Positions 37,801 through 48,994 of a stretch of 64,000 nt of DNA are shown here, piece after piece. The notes below the pieces were generated by a model that was not told where the DNA came from, did not search any database, and saw only the letters and a list, made by a program, of their open reading frames with translations. The translations under genes and the position numbers were made by a program. The stretch is from Mytilisepta virgata (Eukaryota > Mollusca > Bivalvia > Mytilida > Mytilidae), in contig JAPWFG010000020.1 of NCBI GenBank assembly GCA_028015205.1, forward strand, positions 186,001-250,000, written 5' to 3'. Within the stretch, counting starts at the first letter, position 1. The number at the start of each line of letters is the position of its first letter.

Positions 37801-40800
37801 TAGTTAAAGATGTTCTCATGACTACTACTTTGTCCCTTCGCTGTTGGTCTCATTTGTACTTAAGCTTGAAAGTGAAGACTTTGACCCTACCCTCTAAGCC
37901 CCAAGCAGTCCGCGAAACAGAAAGCTTTGCGTATAAGGTTTGAGATTTTCCTTAGACATCGAGTTTAACTTTTGTATTCGAAACTAATATTTATGAAATA
38001 AATATTTCGTTTGGTCATTTTGAACAAAGATCTACCCTTTACACAATTATGTCACAAGATGACCTGTAATAAGTATGGGGTTGGTTTAAGTAAAGCAAAT
38101 AGTAGCATTTGTCTTGGGAGAAGCTCTTGGTTTGCTTCTTATAACTGAAATATGTGTGTGTCAGGTGATCCGAATTTAGTCTAACGCAAACCGCATTTAG
38201 GAAAGCCTGTCATATAAATTTAACTTAAATGATTATAATATTACAAAATACAGTACATGGTTATTTATGAAGACCCTTCACAAATAAATGGATCAAAAGA
38301 TTTTTTCTTGCAATTACTGAAATTATCAATTCTGAATCAATGCATTTGACATGTTAACATGTTTTCGAGTTTCAAGTATTGTTCGACACATCAAATGCTA
38401 AAAGTATAAGGGTATACTATGAATAAACATTACCAATCTTGCTGATAAACAGCTGATGGGACAGTACAATATCTCCACCTGAGGTTAAGATCTGGAAGTC
38501 TGATGTAATATTCTCTTCTACTGTTTGTGCAATAATATCTGGAAAAAAGGAACTTGGATTTAAATATACATCAAAAATAAATAACAATAATGAATAAAAA
38601 ATGGAATGTATTGTATAAAGATATTGCATGTATTATTGAGTATCAGAATTTCACTTCGAAAAAAATGTGTTTCTATAAACAACGTTGATCGTCTTGAAAA
38701 TAGTTAGAATGTTATACAGCAAAACTAAGTGCTGCATTGCAAAGAAAACCTATAAAAATAAGAAATCATAGAGACATATTAAAGACTATATAAGATAACA
38801 ATAATAATAATATTACTTCATATGATTAAGAATATGAGAATCATATAAAATGGACATCATGTGAGGGATAATACGAACATGAAAGGATATGGGGTTTATG
38901 TCTATAACAACTGGTAATTCGTTATATTAATAAGTCTGTCGTGTTTCCGTCTGAAATTCATAGTATGCCCTTTTTATATAATTCGCATCTGGTTTTCACA
39001 CTATATTAGATGTGTAAATGAAAACAATAAATCAAAGACAAACCCCTTAGTTTACAATTTTGGATACTGACATTGATAGATGGAATATTGATTCAGTCTC
39101 AATTATGATATGCACTTGAACTTGTTAATATGAATCCTGCTATATACCAGACCAACAAGCTGAGGCGGTTATTTAACATGCTAGCTCACTAGGTAACAGT
39201 CCGCAGGTTGACATGATTTACTTCTTATTTTGGTTTTGAATAATAGAATTATGGAGTTTTACAGCGCAATGATTATGTTCAATAGTTTTTCCCACCACAT
39301 GTACTTGATCCTATCGTACCGCCATTTTGATTCGACAAATGTTATGGGAGTTATGCGACTTTTTTTCTGCATTTGACACAATAAGAACACTTTGTCAGCG
39401 CAACTCCTCTGAGACTGCTGATCGGATTTCGTTCATTTTTTTTTAGGATTGTTAGTCACCACATGTACTTGATCCTATCGCACTGCAAATTTGATTCGAC
39501 AAATTTTACAGGAGTTATGGGACTTTAATGTGTTTGTGCATGTGACACGACAGGAACACTTTGTGGACGCAATTTTTTATTTGTATTGTACTGCAATTTT
39601 TTTTATTATGCATTGACATCCATACTGTACCACCATTTCAATTATAAACATTTTGTATATCTTGTGGGGCTTCGACTTTTCTCTGCGGCGGGGTGATGCA
39701 ATCTTGTTTTTATGCATGTGGCCATTTCGAATCATTTATTAAGACTGATATCTGTTGTTTTGTTTACTGAAATGATTCTTCCTCACAGCTGTGTAAAGTG
39801 ACTAAAATGCGCGTATGCGGGCGTGTGGGTATGCGGGTATGCAGGCATGCGGGTCTGTGGGCATATAGGTCTATGGGCATACAGATATGTGGGGTTGCAA
39901 AAGCACCTCTTGTATAAATGAATGCTGTCCAAATAAAGGATGATGAGTGCAACAAATAATTGATTGCATATTGATTTCTTAAGTGTGCAAGTGACACTTT
40001 TGGTTTTTTTAGATTGATAAGATCAGCAGTAAAGAACACATCATTTTAACTTGAAATAAATTACATCTAAATTTATACGGAAATGTGTGGTTCTACCAGT
40101 TTTCATGAATAATTGACCCACGTGCCCACAGACCCGCATGCCCGCAGACCCGCATGCCCGCAAAATAGCTATACTGACAGCTGTGAGTACACCTGCTACG
40201 TGAAAGCAACTTACCTAAACCATCAGACGTCACGGAAACTTCATTTGTCACTGATGATGTTACAATATTTTCCATGGTCATCAGAATGTTTTGCATCGTA
40301 ATCTTGAAATAGACAACAGAAATACTATACAGTAGCTAAACATTTATTTAATGTTTTTTTAAAGCGGTATTAATGATTTTTGCTATTTCAGATTGAATTA
40401 TTACGCTCTTCGAAAGGTGACAATCCTTGTTAAAACTTTTCCGTCTTCAACAATTATAAAGAAAAATTATTCAGATACATGTTTATGAAAATCTCATTAA
40501 TTTTCCTTTATGTGCCTAATTATCACAAGAAAGGGTAGAAAAAATTTCACTGATTTCATTGGTTTTAAAGAATAATTTCCATAAATGTACACATCTTAAA
40601 AACCAATCCTGATGTTCTTTCCTGTTATTTATCAGCTAGCTTCACATTAAATTTTATTGTCAAATTTGGAGATTTTTTCCTTCTGATGAACTCATTTTTT
40701 AAAATTATTATTTCAGTTATTAAGGAATAACAGACAGAACTACGTTTAATGTTAATTATGTCAATTGAAAATGAGTTATATTATCAACAATCTTTTTTAA

Positions 40801-43800
40801 ACATTATAAAGTGTATGAATGTACTAGAATAAGAGTATCGAAAATTAGAAAAAAACATTTAAAAATAACTATTCCTTCATTATTTCTCATAACCAATCCC
40901 AAACAGAACGCATTAAATCTTCTCGCATGAAGGGAATGGTTTTGTTTATTTTTTTCTTTTATGATTGCGTCCGAGGTTGTTTTTTTTTTCTTTTTTTTTT
41001 TTACATCTGTACACATTCATTATTTAGTTACAATGAATTATTCCCAAAATATATATGGATAACTCACAAAATATTCAAACTTTGAAAATTAATCAAAATG
41101 AAAATATTCATCACGAATAATGTCTTGCGATTTTCTTTACATGTGTGCTCGATTTGTTACTTATGAACGTTAAATAACTAGTATGTAACAATAAAATGTA
41201 GCTCCTACATGTGTATAACTAAACAATCACTCTTTTGCATAAATTCTGACGTTTTATTAGTTTTGCATGTAAGCAACAGAGATTTGAAGTTATTTCCAAA
41301 GGTTGTAATATATGTTACCTCTTTTCCTTCCTTTGTGGTAATTGATGTATCATTCCTCAATGTATGTAACATTTTAGAGATGACAACACTGGATTTCTGC
41401 AAGTTAATACCACACTTCTTAATACGAGCAAAGAAACAGCTATAAAGTGGTGACTTTTCAAAAATATCCTTTTTTTCTGTCACATTTGGTGATATTTGGA
41501 TTTGCAATGTTATGGTCATTGAGCGTACCAATTAAGGATTATCTAGAAATGCATATTGTAATTTAATACCCGAGTTTATTTTTTCTAGAATAGGTATGAA
41601 GCTGGGCTAATTTTAAGAAAATAATACTTTTATGTTTGACAAATTGAATGGAAATGAAAAGAAATTTATTTATTATTAAAATAAATAAATACATAGTTTT
41701 AGCCGTTTTAATATTTACGTGACATATTGAAGACTAAAAAATCTTTAAACAAACATAAAAGAAATATAACTGCAAAAACTGCTGATTTGTGATACCATTA
41801 TTTGATTATTTAAAGCACATACTTCTATAGTCTCTTTGTCTGAAGTCTTCCATTTGGATATATTAAGTAGAATATTTCCTGCTTCTTCAAACATATTATG
41901 AGTAGAGTTAGTCAGGAGAAAATCTAACTTGGACAATAATGAATTTACAGATCGAACATCTACCGTCGTTCTGTTGATAGATTGTATCTCTTTGGTGAGC
42001 TGTAGAAAAAAAGTCGTGAGATATTATGCCATTTAACATGACAGCTTTCATCACTTACATTTTCTCCCAATCTCTGATAACAATCAAATAGTTTTGTAAA
42101 ACCTTTTAAAGCAGTCCGTTGCAAATGAATGACTCAACCAAAGTATGTGGGCAAAAAAAAGTATACATGCTGACCAGCCGGATTTATTTTAAACTTCTAT
42201 AAACCGATTTACTCCTTGAATCCATTCTTGCGCATTTTCGGGTAACTATATGCCCATATACTACAGCTCATCCAAAAAATCATACATTTTTACATTGCCT
42301 GTAGTGAAATACCGTGAAATCCGATATTTCAACCAGATTTTTTTTGCTTAAATTGCATACCTGTTGGTGATCTATTGGTGCTGAAGTTGTTGATATGTTA
42401 AAGTTGGTTTTGTTTATAACTTCAATCATTAATTTTTTAAAATCAAAAGTTGTCGTCAGGCCTCCAGCATGTGTCACTTGACCTTTAGAATAAAACAGTA
42501 GTACAATTTGCAAATACTGAACTTTCTCAAAGACGTTTGCTTAAAACATGCAATATTTATAAATTCTAAAATTGCGAAATGAATTAAGGTATTGTTGAAA
42601 TTAATATTACATTTTATTAAGGAGAATTTAAAGTCGTTCTTAAATCTTAAGTGATCTTCATTATTCATCTACATGTAATATGTGAGCAAAACTTGACACA
42701 TTCTAATATCTCAACGAATTTCATACAACTTTAATATGTCGTTTATATCAAACGATATGTTAGGGAAAAGGTGACATATTGATTAAATATTGAATCTTAC
42801 ATCACAAGCAGTTGATAATAGTATTTCTACATTTGAAAAGTTTTTAATTAACTAGACTGTAGAAATACATGAAATATGATGATTAACCTCTCGCAATGTA
42901 AGTTTCGGTTTCTCTAATTCTTTCAACAATTTAAAATTAGCCGTAATATTATACAATTACGGCCCGATGAGGAGGAAGATATCCAAAATGGTCAACCCTT
43001 CAGCAGGGTTGACCATCTTGGATGCCTCCCGATGGGGCAATATAATATTAGTTTTTCAAGAAACTGTAGGATTAAAAGCAATGGTTTTTATAGACTTTTC
43101 GAGCAAAATTGTCGACAAATTGACGTTTTCCCTATATATCCTCTGTTAAAGTTAATTTCAGAACGCATTTTCAAAGGTTTATAGCAAAAAAATAAGCATG
43201 TATACCCCCCTTTTTTATTTCATATTCCAATGTATTTCGATTAGCTTTACATACTGGCAAAAAATTAGAAAACTAACTGTAGGATACATGTACTTTCAAT
43301 TACTTCGCTTTATTAATTATACTGTAAGGTATAATACTATACAATTATGACCAACATAAGAAGGTAATATACATAATTATTAAATCGAGGAAGGGTTATT
43401 TTTCCGAGGGCCTCTGGATTATGGATATTACCGCCTTCTGAAGGACATAACGTTATTATTATACTGAACTAAACTCCTGGACAAATATCAGCTATTCTCG
43501 CGAGAGAGCTAGTTTGCTCTTATTGATTATCGCGTGAATCCAAGAGAGCAGAATAACAGTTAATTCCCGCTGGCAGAGAAAAACTGGAGTTATTTTATTT
43601 GCACGCTAAAAACAACGTAATTATTTTACCAGTAGTTGCTAAAGTAAAGTATAGTAATATTAATAATGAACTCTATATTGACCCTCTTAAATCTTTTATA
43701 CTCATTTTGAAACCGAAAGTATGGTAATCACTTGATTATCCCAATTGATTAATCTAGACGCCCGAATTTTTGTCCTTGTTCTTTTTATTATGCAGAATAT

Positions 43801-46800
43801 TGCAGACGTTGAGGATACTTTGTTTACGCGTTGCTATGGAATTTTCGAAAATCATCGAGAAAATCGAATGGATTTAAACGATCAATAAGCGATCGTGAAA
43901 AACAAATCACTTGGATTATCAAATTTTTCTCTTGAAAATAGGCAAATTATTAGAAAAAACCAAGATTTACCAGTAGGTACAATTGTTTTGTTTAGAACAC
44001 TCCTCAACAAGTCACAGAACTCTTTCGTTTTGTTTACACAGTCCGATTCGGTTGTTACTTCTTGGAGATGTGTTGATGATACTGAAAGTTAAATCTAAAG
44101 ACAATTAGTATCTTGAGTAACATGTATCATGACGGTATATAATCATACGATTGTAAATTTGAAATATTACAGTCCAGTCGAATTGTAAAACGTAAGTTAA
44201 GCTAATAAATTCTAAAATCAGGATTTCATTTTAAAAAAAGTTTCAGGTATTTTCCGACTCAATTGAATTTACTCAAAGTGACATAGGTATGTAACACTTG
44301 TCTTTGTATACTGCATGCGTATCTTCTAAAATAAACATTTTATTATACCACTTTCAACGCATTTATGTATATTTAAAAAAGTCTCTAAAATAGTGATCAA
44401 TGCCACTCTATGCCCAAGGGAGAAACTTTCACAATTTTGTAACTGAAAATCTCGCGCTAGTTCAGGGATGCTAGAAACTTAGTAGGAAATAATCCCGCCA
44501 GAAAAGCCATTAACTCAAAATTAGATGATACCCTTTCTAAAATTTCTCAACATTAAATAGAATGGGACGACGTCCTAAGGAGAAAGACTAAAATTCCACA
44601 ATCCGCACCTGACTTTATACTTTCTGATTACAAAGATAAAACTGTAAGATAGCATTTTGTTTAATTCTAGACACTGGCTATTTACCACACGGAATACAAT
44701 TTATTAACGATATAATGTATCAATTCTAGATAAATTTTACAATTTAACCTGTATTTATTAAATTTACCTCTTGTTGTGGTAGATGTTGAGACTTCTGCAA
44801 TATCTCCAATACTATCCATGGTTGTATTCGCTATAACTGTTCCGTCCGAAGGTATGACCCTGGAAGTTGTTGGTGACGAAATTTCTGTTTTTGGTATAGA
44901 TTCACCGACTTCTACAAAATATTTCATGTTTTTTTTTTCATTGTCCTCGTATGTTGTTAAACCCTTTTTTTTTAATTTTTTTTTTTTTGAATATCCGATT
45001 TTAATAAACAAAAAACCTGACAAAGGGAGAGACACAATTAGAATAACAACCGATAAGAACCGCCAGCATGTAATTTTGAATTTATTCTACGTTACGATCA
45101 AATAAAAAAAAAGAGATTTAAATTGTTATCTGGATCCCTTTTTATAATGTGTACTTCTAATTTTACAAAACGCCAAATCGTAAATATGCTAAAATACAGT
45201 TAAAAACAAATCTTATAGAGTGTGGTTATATGTTGAGGTATGCTACTCGTGGCCTTCTGGTTGTTAGCAATCCTCTATAAATAAATAAATCATTCAATTA
45301 AATCAATAAAAATATGGAAAAAAAGAAAGAAAAGGAAAATTTAAGTTTGAGTATTTTGAGTGAAGAAGAAGTGTTGACACTTTAAAGACTTGTTGTAAAG
45401 ACTTTACAACTTTTTTAACTGATACTATTAGAAAAAAAATTTATTATTTTTTTCCACTTTTACCTGTAATGTAGTCAGTCGTTGTTGAAACATCTAGCGT
45501 CGTTAAACTTACAGGGCCTGTTTTGTCTGGAATGGTTGTGTTTTCTAGAATTATGCTTTTCAAACTTGTTAATAGGACAATCGCCAATAACTGTCCTGAT
45601 AAAATTAAAACAAGAATTCAAAATTCAAATTATGAATGTGATAATATCTGTGATTAATCCTCATTAGGTTCACTTGTAACAAAAGCTTAAATTACCTATA
45701 CATTGTGATTAAAATTAAGAAGGAGGCCTAAACATTATTAGAAGATAGCAATATAGTATACATTTTTATATCCCCGCAAATAAAGTTTTGGGAGTATATA
45801 GGAATCAGTCTGTCTGTCCAAAAAAAACTTCCACATCTTTTGTCATATTTCAACCAAGCTTGGTATAACTTTAGATAATGACAAGTAAACTCTGCTGTAT
45901 TAAGGATTTTGTTGTCTATAAATGTTTCATAAAGTTCTGCCCAGTTGGACTTAGAAATTGTGAGACAATTCACCATACATTTTGTCATCGCGACTTCTCC
46001 AGGATGCTTCATCAGAAGCCCATGAAACTTTGTATACCACAATATCCTAATATGTAGATGTGCGCATGCGAAGGGTGTCGTTGTCCATCTCTTTTTCCCT
46101 TAGTTATAACAAATTGGACTTAGAAATTGTGAGAAAATTCACCATGCATTTTGTCATCGCGACCTCTCCAACATGCTTCACCAGAAGCTCATGAAACTTT
46201 GTATACTGAAAGATCCTAATATTTAGATGTGCGCATTCGAAGGATGTCTTGGTCCATTTATTTTTCCCAGAGTTATACCAAGTTGGACTTAGAAATTCAT
46301 TGACTCTTTTCTCCTGATTTACTTAGATATCGTTAAAAAGTAGGATTGTTGGGGCGGAGTATAAGTAAAGTCAAGAAATACCAAAGGGATATTCGAAGGA
46401 GGGGAAAATCGAAAAAGTGACAGACTCCGGAGAACAACGAAGACAAGACCAAAACAATACATGCACTACAATAAAAAACTAAAAACATATGAACAACATG
46501 GACCCCTACCAAACAACTTAGTGAGTGCGCTAAACAACGAATATGGTAAACGATTAAAGATCAAGGAGACAACTTCCATCTCTGAATTGAATAGATCAAC
46601 AATAAACATCTAGCGGTCATCATACGATCTCCCATGAGTCGGAAACGTTACACCATATATCGAATGGTTTCGAAAAAATATTATTGGAAACAACATTACA
46701 CACAATCATCAAAAAGTTGAGAAACTAAAGAATATAACGACACGATACATTCAACTGACCAAAATATTCTTGACTTGTGAAAAGTTAGTACTGATATGTA

Positions 46801-47242
46801 CATTTATATTTAATTAATTTATTCTTCCGGAAATAAAGTGCTACACCATTCCAACAAATGCAAAATGTAGTGTTGGCTATCTGTTTTTGTTTAGCTGAGA
46901 TTAATTTCGTTCGTGAGCTAAAATTTTGTAAAATTATCCAGACTTAGCGATCAGTTGTCTTGTCTTATTTCGTAGACTGTTGCTTTTTCCTGTGGACAAA
47001 ATGACAATATTAGTTTCCTATGTTCATCATATGCGATTTTGTCTCGAGAATAAATACACCATTCGGGACAGCAACTTTTAACTGAAAGATCTTATAAAGG
47101 TAAAATATTCCAGGTAAAATTTAAAAAACAAATATATACATATATATAAGCAAGAAAATTCAGAAGAGGTATTATACATGTATTAGCTACTTGAAATAAA
47201 CATGACATTATAAAAAAACGTTTTACCTTTTAGATAGGCCAT
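25761..47242 (-). CDS. Gene B: adhesion G-protein-coupled receptor
   Basis: Twenty exons give 2115 nt, 704 residues plus stop, with every junction in phase: 47242-47227, 45595-45464, 44911-44768, 42482-42361, 41999-41823, 41396-41319, 40302-40215, 38538-38434, 37490-37297, 36648-36605, 35895-35778, 34778-34675, 34133-34031, 32906-32680, 30934-30868, 30633-30548, 30211-30091, 29672-29631, 28692-28600, 25814-25761. In order: signal peptide (1 to about 21), Thr-rich linker (to about 100), GAIN domain, GPS (359-399) with HLT at 390-392, tethered agonist TNFAVL, seven helices (407-656) and a 48-residue basic tail. Adhesion receptors self-cleave at HL|T and couple to G proteins; this one shows the needed HLT, so cleavage is expected. 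No extra adhesion domain precedes the GAIN domain. The ligand is unknown. Confidence 0.94.
27625..28460 (+). pseudogene. Reverse-transcriptase fragment (copy 1)
   Basis: Plus-strand text gives LIDNIFVDFGGQVFQQT and MGTNCAP, then a damaged palm with RCIDDV, a stop-filled middle, and the family's 3' tail (CCTTCCGGATCACATGATGT...). It lies in intron 19 of gene B, antisense to it. Confidence 0.75.
28600..28692 (-). CDS. Gene B exon 19, C-terminal tail
   Basis: Phase 0 both ends, 31 codons, strongly basic (IRKSFTEKRKKL...). It continues the VRxxF pattern after TM7. Confidence 0.85.
28980..29335 (+). repeat. Short diverged copy of the 167-bp-unit element
   Basis: TAGCTCAACTGTGAGCTA forms the terminal hairpin, and AGTTTAACATAGGATC plus TTCTTCTTGTCTGAAACCA repeat the units of the 9928-11233 element. 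One to two units only. Confidence 0.75.
29631..29672 (-). CDS. Gene B exon 18, TM7
   Basis: 14 codons, phase 0 both ends: GMMIFFFHCICNEE, the standard GxxIFxxHCxxNxE end of TM7. Confidence 0.92.
30091..30211 (-). CDS. Gene B exon 17, TM6 and TM7 start
   Basis: Phase 2 in, 0 out. LLPLLGITWLLSIL is the TM6 signature; FHYLFVIGNSLQ starts TM7. Confidence 0.93.
30548..30633 (-). CDS. Gene B exon 16, TM5 end and loop 3
   Basis: Phase 0 in, 2 out. FNVFVLGLVIKVFLSLQ ends TM5; SKKSEIAKVR is the basic third intracellular loop. Confidence 0.9.
30868..30934 (-). CDS. Gene B exon 15, TM5
   Basis: Phase 2 in, 0 out. CWLSTDDGLIWAFMGPML is the classic loop 2 Cys-Trp plus TM5 start. Confidence 0.93.
31183..31342. 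repeat. 160-bp direct repeat, copy 1
   Basis: GGTCCCAATTTTGTTCTGAA and the following bases to CAATCAATGTC recur at 33268-33432 with about nine in ten bases equal. Both lie in introns 14 and 13 of gene B. On the minus strand the pair carries an AATAAA. Confidence 0.8.
32680..32906 (-). CDS. Gene B exon 14, TM3 and TM4
   Basis: Phase 0 in, 2 out. C478 is the TM3 Cys expected to pair with C552 in loop 2. FFLSSFTWMLVEGIALYL is the diagnostic TM3 of family B2 and CLGWGIPLVIV is TM4. The donor GTTTAT is weak but is the only one that keeps phase. Confidence 0.93.
33268..33432. repeat. 160-bp direct repeat, copy 2
   Basis: Partner of 31183-31342; the flanking sequence differs, so the unit itself was copied. 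Confidence 0.8.
34031..34133 (-). CDS. Gene B exon 13, TM2
   Basis: Phase 2 in, 0 out. MFRETIMIHGNLSIALLLGQ matches the intracellular loop 1 and TM2 pattern (xxIHxNLxxALLxxQ) of adhesion receptors. Confidence 0.92.
34190..34330 (-). repeat. Reverse-transcriptase 3' tail only
   Basis: AAGGAGCAAACCAAAAAACG through ACACGAACTCCTATAAAAAC is the inverse of the tail at 35420-35560. Inserted 57 bases upstream of gene B exon 13. Confidence 0.75.
34675..34778 (-). CDS. Gene B exon 12, TM1
   Basis: Phase 0 in, 2 out. Encodes VSVKQENVLIIMTTIGCSIS and the rest of helix 1, ending AFAYLK. Confidence 0.9.
34940..35575 (+). pseudogene. Reverse-transcriptase C-terminal fragment (copy 2) with tail
   Basis: An open frame of 116 codons (34948-35298) gives LYDKRDDFNFPIVN-like sequence, AYGVYVSQLIRFSRACVSY, a RGLLLSQKLLNQGF block and KFYGRHHELIDHY, followed by about 270 bases of non-coding tail ending near CCTTAGGTATATTTGTCC. 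5'-truncated. In intron 11 of gene B. Confidence 0.8.
35778..35895 (-). CDS. Gene B exon 11, GPS and tethered agonist
   Basis: Phase 2 in, 0 out. Encodes GWASDGGTVL, then HTTCMFDHLTNFAVL. The cleavage triad HLT and the agonist TNFAVL are intact. The second GPS Cys (GWxxxGC) is Gly and the fourth (CxC) is Phe. Confidence 0.94.
36605..36648 (-). CDS. Gene B exon 10, first GPS cysteine
   Basis: A 44-nt micro-exon, acceptor CACGCAG, donor GTGAGT, phase 0 in and 2 out. It reads REKRRICTYWNFNH: the CxYW that opens every GPS, preceded by a polybasic run. Without it the GPS exon would be out of frame. Confidence 0.86.
37297..37490 (-). CDS. Gene B exon 9, GAIN subdomain B
   Basis: Phase 1 in, 0 out. 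Encodes VRVSTIVYQRTV, two Cys-free strands and AIIITLPTDIKR, the usual strand before the GPS. Confidence 0.88.
37525..37760 (+). pseudogene. Reverse-transcriptase tail fragment (copy 3)
   Basis: TACTGTCGTCGTCATGAATTG matches the FYGRHHEL coding end of the family; the rest is the 3' tail. It starts about 35 bases upstream of gene B exon 9. Confidence 0.65.
38434..38538 (-). CDS. Gene B exon 8, GAIN
   Basis: Acceptor TTTTTTCCAG, donor GTAATG, phase 1 both ends. Encodes IIAQTVEENITSDF, marking the step from helical to beta part of the GAIN domain. Confidence 0.85.
39782..40187. repeat. Inverted-repeat insert with TGCGGG repeats
   Basis: CTCACAGCTGT opens the left side and its inverse ACAGCTGTGAG closes the right side. 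Next to each end is a GC-rich array, (GYATGCGGG)n at the left and (CCCGCATGC)n at the right. It resembles a MITE and is the most GC-rich stretch of intron 7 of gene B. Confidence 0.75.
40215..40302 (-). CDS. Gene B exon 7, GAIN
   Basis: Phase 0 in, 1 out. Encodes MQNILMTMENIVTSSV. Its donor lies 28 bases from the end of a GC-rich inverted-repeat insert (39782-40187). Confidence 0.85.
41319..41396 (-). CDS. Gene B exon 6, GAIN subdomain A
   Basis: Phase 0 both ends, 26 codons (KSSVVISKMLHTLRN...). An upstream acceptor at about 41440 was not used because it would give phase 2. Confidence 0.75.
41823..41999 (-). CDS. Gene B exon 5, GAIN subdomain A
   Basis: Acceptor TTTCTACAG, donor GTATGT, phase 0 both ends, 59 codons. 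Helical, with LLSKLDFLLTNST and AGNILLNISKW, typical of GAIN helices. Confidence 0.87.
42361..42482 (-). CDS. Gene B exon 4, start of GAIN region
   Basis: Phase 1 in, 0 out. Encodes GQVTHAGGLTTTFDFKKLMI and two sequons (NKTNFNIS), consistent with the helical GAIN subdomain A. Confidence 0.82.
42956..43046. repeat. Near-perfect hairpin, 42-bp arms
   Basis: ATTACGGCCCGATGAGGAGG...CAACCCT is mirrored by AGGGTTG...CCTCCCGATGGGGCAATATAAT around a 5-base loop. Intron 3 of gene B. Confidence 0.9.
44768..44911 (-). CDS. Gene B exon 3, Thr/Ser-rich linker
   Basis: Acceptor ATTTTGTAG, donor GTAAAT, phase 1 in and out. Encodes ISSPTTSRVIPS and EVSTSTTTR, a likely O-glycosylated linker. A symmetric phase would allow it to be skipped. 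Confidence 0.82.
45464..45595 (-). CDS. Gene B exon 2, signal peptide core
   Basis: Phase 1 in and out. GQLLAIVLLTSL completes the signal peptide begun in exon 1; the rest is Thr-rich (TTLDVSTTTDYIT). Confidence 0.85.
45765..46320. mobile_element. Diverged copy of the TATACCCCCGCA element
   Basis: TATCCCCGCAAATAAAGTTTTGGGAGTATATAGG matches the left end of the element at 50278. Inside, TTAGAAATTGTGAGACAATTCACC recurs after about 170 bases (45950 and 46120), again a repeat of nucleosome-like length. In intron 1 of gene B. Confidence 0.7.
46362..46500 (-). repeat. Copy 2 of the 140-bp dispersed repeat
   Basis: AAGAAATACCAAAGGGATAT, CAGACTCCGGAGAACAACGA and CAATACATGCACTACAAT match copies at 1262 and 57718. 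Confidence 0.8.
47227..47242 (-). CDS. Gene B exon 1 (start)
   Basis: Only five codons (MAYLK) plus one base, donor GTAAAA. It was chosen because exon 2 supplies a hydrophobic leader in phase 1 without its own Met. A longer 5' UTR must lie upstream. Confidence 0.75.
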
Positions 47243-48389
47243 GTTAGCCTAATTTCACTTTCCATTCAGAATGTAACGCAGAGAATAAAAGTAACTGTGA
47301 TCACTTTCTCTTATCTTCCAAAGCAATGTTTTATGTGAGAAAAGAACACGTCTCATCGCCGTAATGTCCGTTAAAATAGTCATTAGTCATTAACAAATAT
47401 GTAAATTGCATGATTGCAGCATTCGTTATTGAACTAGCAAACAAAAAATATCATAAATAAAAATAAGATGAATTATTTGTCTGTTTTTATCGAATAACCT
47501 TACCGAAGCAGCCTTAAAGTCGCTGTTTTATTATATTTGACCTAGCGACTACGTGTATATTTTCAAGTTTGGTATCAACGAATATGAAGCATGTAAAGGG
47601 AATATCATTTGCAGATACACACTGTACAAGAAGTAAATTTTCTAAATGTTGATTGTACATGTATAACACAAAACAATTCTTTAGACTCTTTTATTATAAT
47701 TTTATTACAATAAGCCACCAGAAAGGTATTTTTAGTACATCTGATTATTTTAAACATTCCAGTGACGGGACATTAAGACAGGGCCACGTAAATTTGGTAA
47801 ACAAAACACACAATTAAACAACAAAATAAGATAAAATTGCACAATACACAAACACAGCATAGAGTCAGAAACGTGACCACTTGCTAAAACCTCAAACATT
47901 GGTTGGACGGTTTATAATTTATATAGAATGTGCTCATTTTAATTGTAAAACTAGCTAAAGCTCTCATAGGTGCTGGTCAGATACTGTCTCTCTATTAAAC
48001 GAAAGGGTAAAAAATAACACTCCCATTAAGGGTTTAATGCTATCTAGTCATATAATTTAATATAAATTTGAAGTATTCGTGAGTGGCAAGTATAACTTTA
48101 AAGTCTTCAAGTCATTGGGAGAAAGTTTTACAGAATTACACAAAATTGTAGTACTTAGTGTGAAAATGGATTAAGTAATGTCCAAGTTAGTGTGGGTTAT
48201 TGGCTATACTTTTGCATTTAATAGCAACTAGGGTGGGAAAACCTGTTCATGGTAAGTGCTTTTATTGAAACCGGGTTCTTACGTAAAGGATATTGATAGC
48301 TATTATAACACCTTTTAAAAGCATTAAACAGCTTGTTAAATTTATAGCCCTGTATTAGATGTTTTTAAGTAATCTTAAGATTTCGCTCC

Positions 48390-48994
48390 TTAAAATCTTT
48401 TAATCTTGAGCAAATTCGTGCATAACGTACATACGATTCCATTCTCTATTCTACACGATGTTGCCACAGGTACATCGCCGTCAAGAAAGGGGAAGTAAGT
48501 AACTGGAAAATTAAAGATGGCCCTTTTGTCATAAATGTTAGTAATATGTATATATTTTCCCATTTACGATAACATCTAAAAGAGAACAGCATTTGCTATT
48601 TGTATAAGCTTTGTTCAAATGTAACTCTTTTGGATAAATGTCCTTTGCATATTTTAGAAACGAACAAAAATATTGACCAGCAAGAAGTGTAGGACCATGA
48701 TCATTTCGTACAACAACTTTAATTTACGTCCTTTTTATGACTGAAATAAGCTTTAAAATTGTTACAGAAAATGTAATTTAAACCAGAAGATCCAAAAGCC
48801 CAGTTTATCAGTGTATTCAACTTTTCTTTGACAAGGTCATCAGGAAGGGTTATATATAATGTCATCAACGGGAATTCTGATGCCTGGGTTGTGAATCTTT
48901 GTCGTAATCGCTGACGTCTTTTTTGTAAACTATAGTTATCTGCAGTGGATATAAGAGTTTTGTCGATGTTGACCAATCCTATCAATGTGCTCAT
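48390..48994 (-). pseudogene. Reverse-transcriptase fragment of a second subfamily
   Basis: The minus frame 48994-48719 reads VNIDKTLISTADNYSLQKRR, then FPLMTLYITLPDDLVKEKLN and GLNYIFCNNFKAYFSHKK, which is the region before the catalytic palm. The text at about 48480-48540, YDKRAIFNFPV and FPFLDGDVP, belongs to the C-terminal part, so the palm is deleted between them. Confidence 0.75.

Noticed and set aside
41205..41531. Whole 108-codon minus frame as one exon
   Set aside because: Only 41396-41319 is flanked by fitting splice sites and fits phase 0; an acceptor near 41440 would give phase 2.
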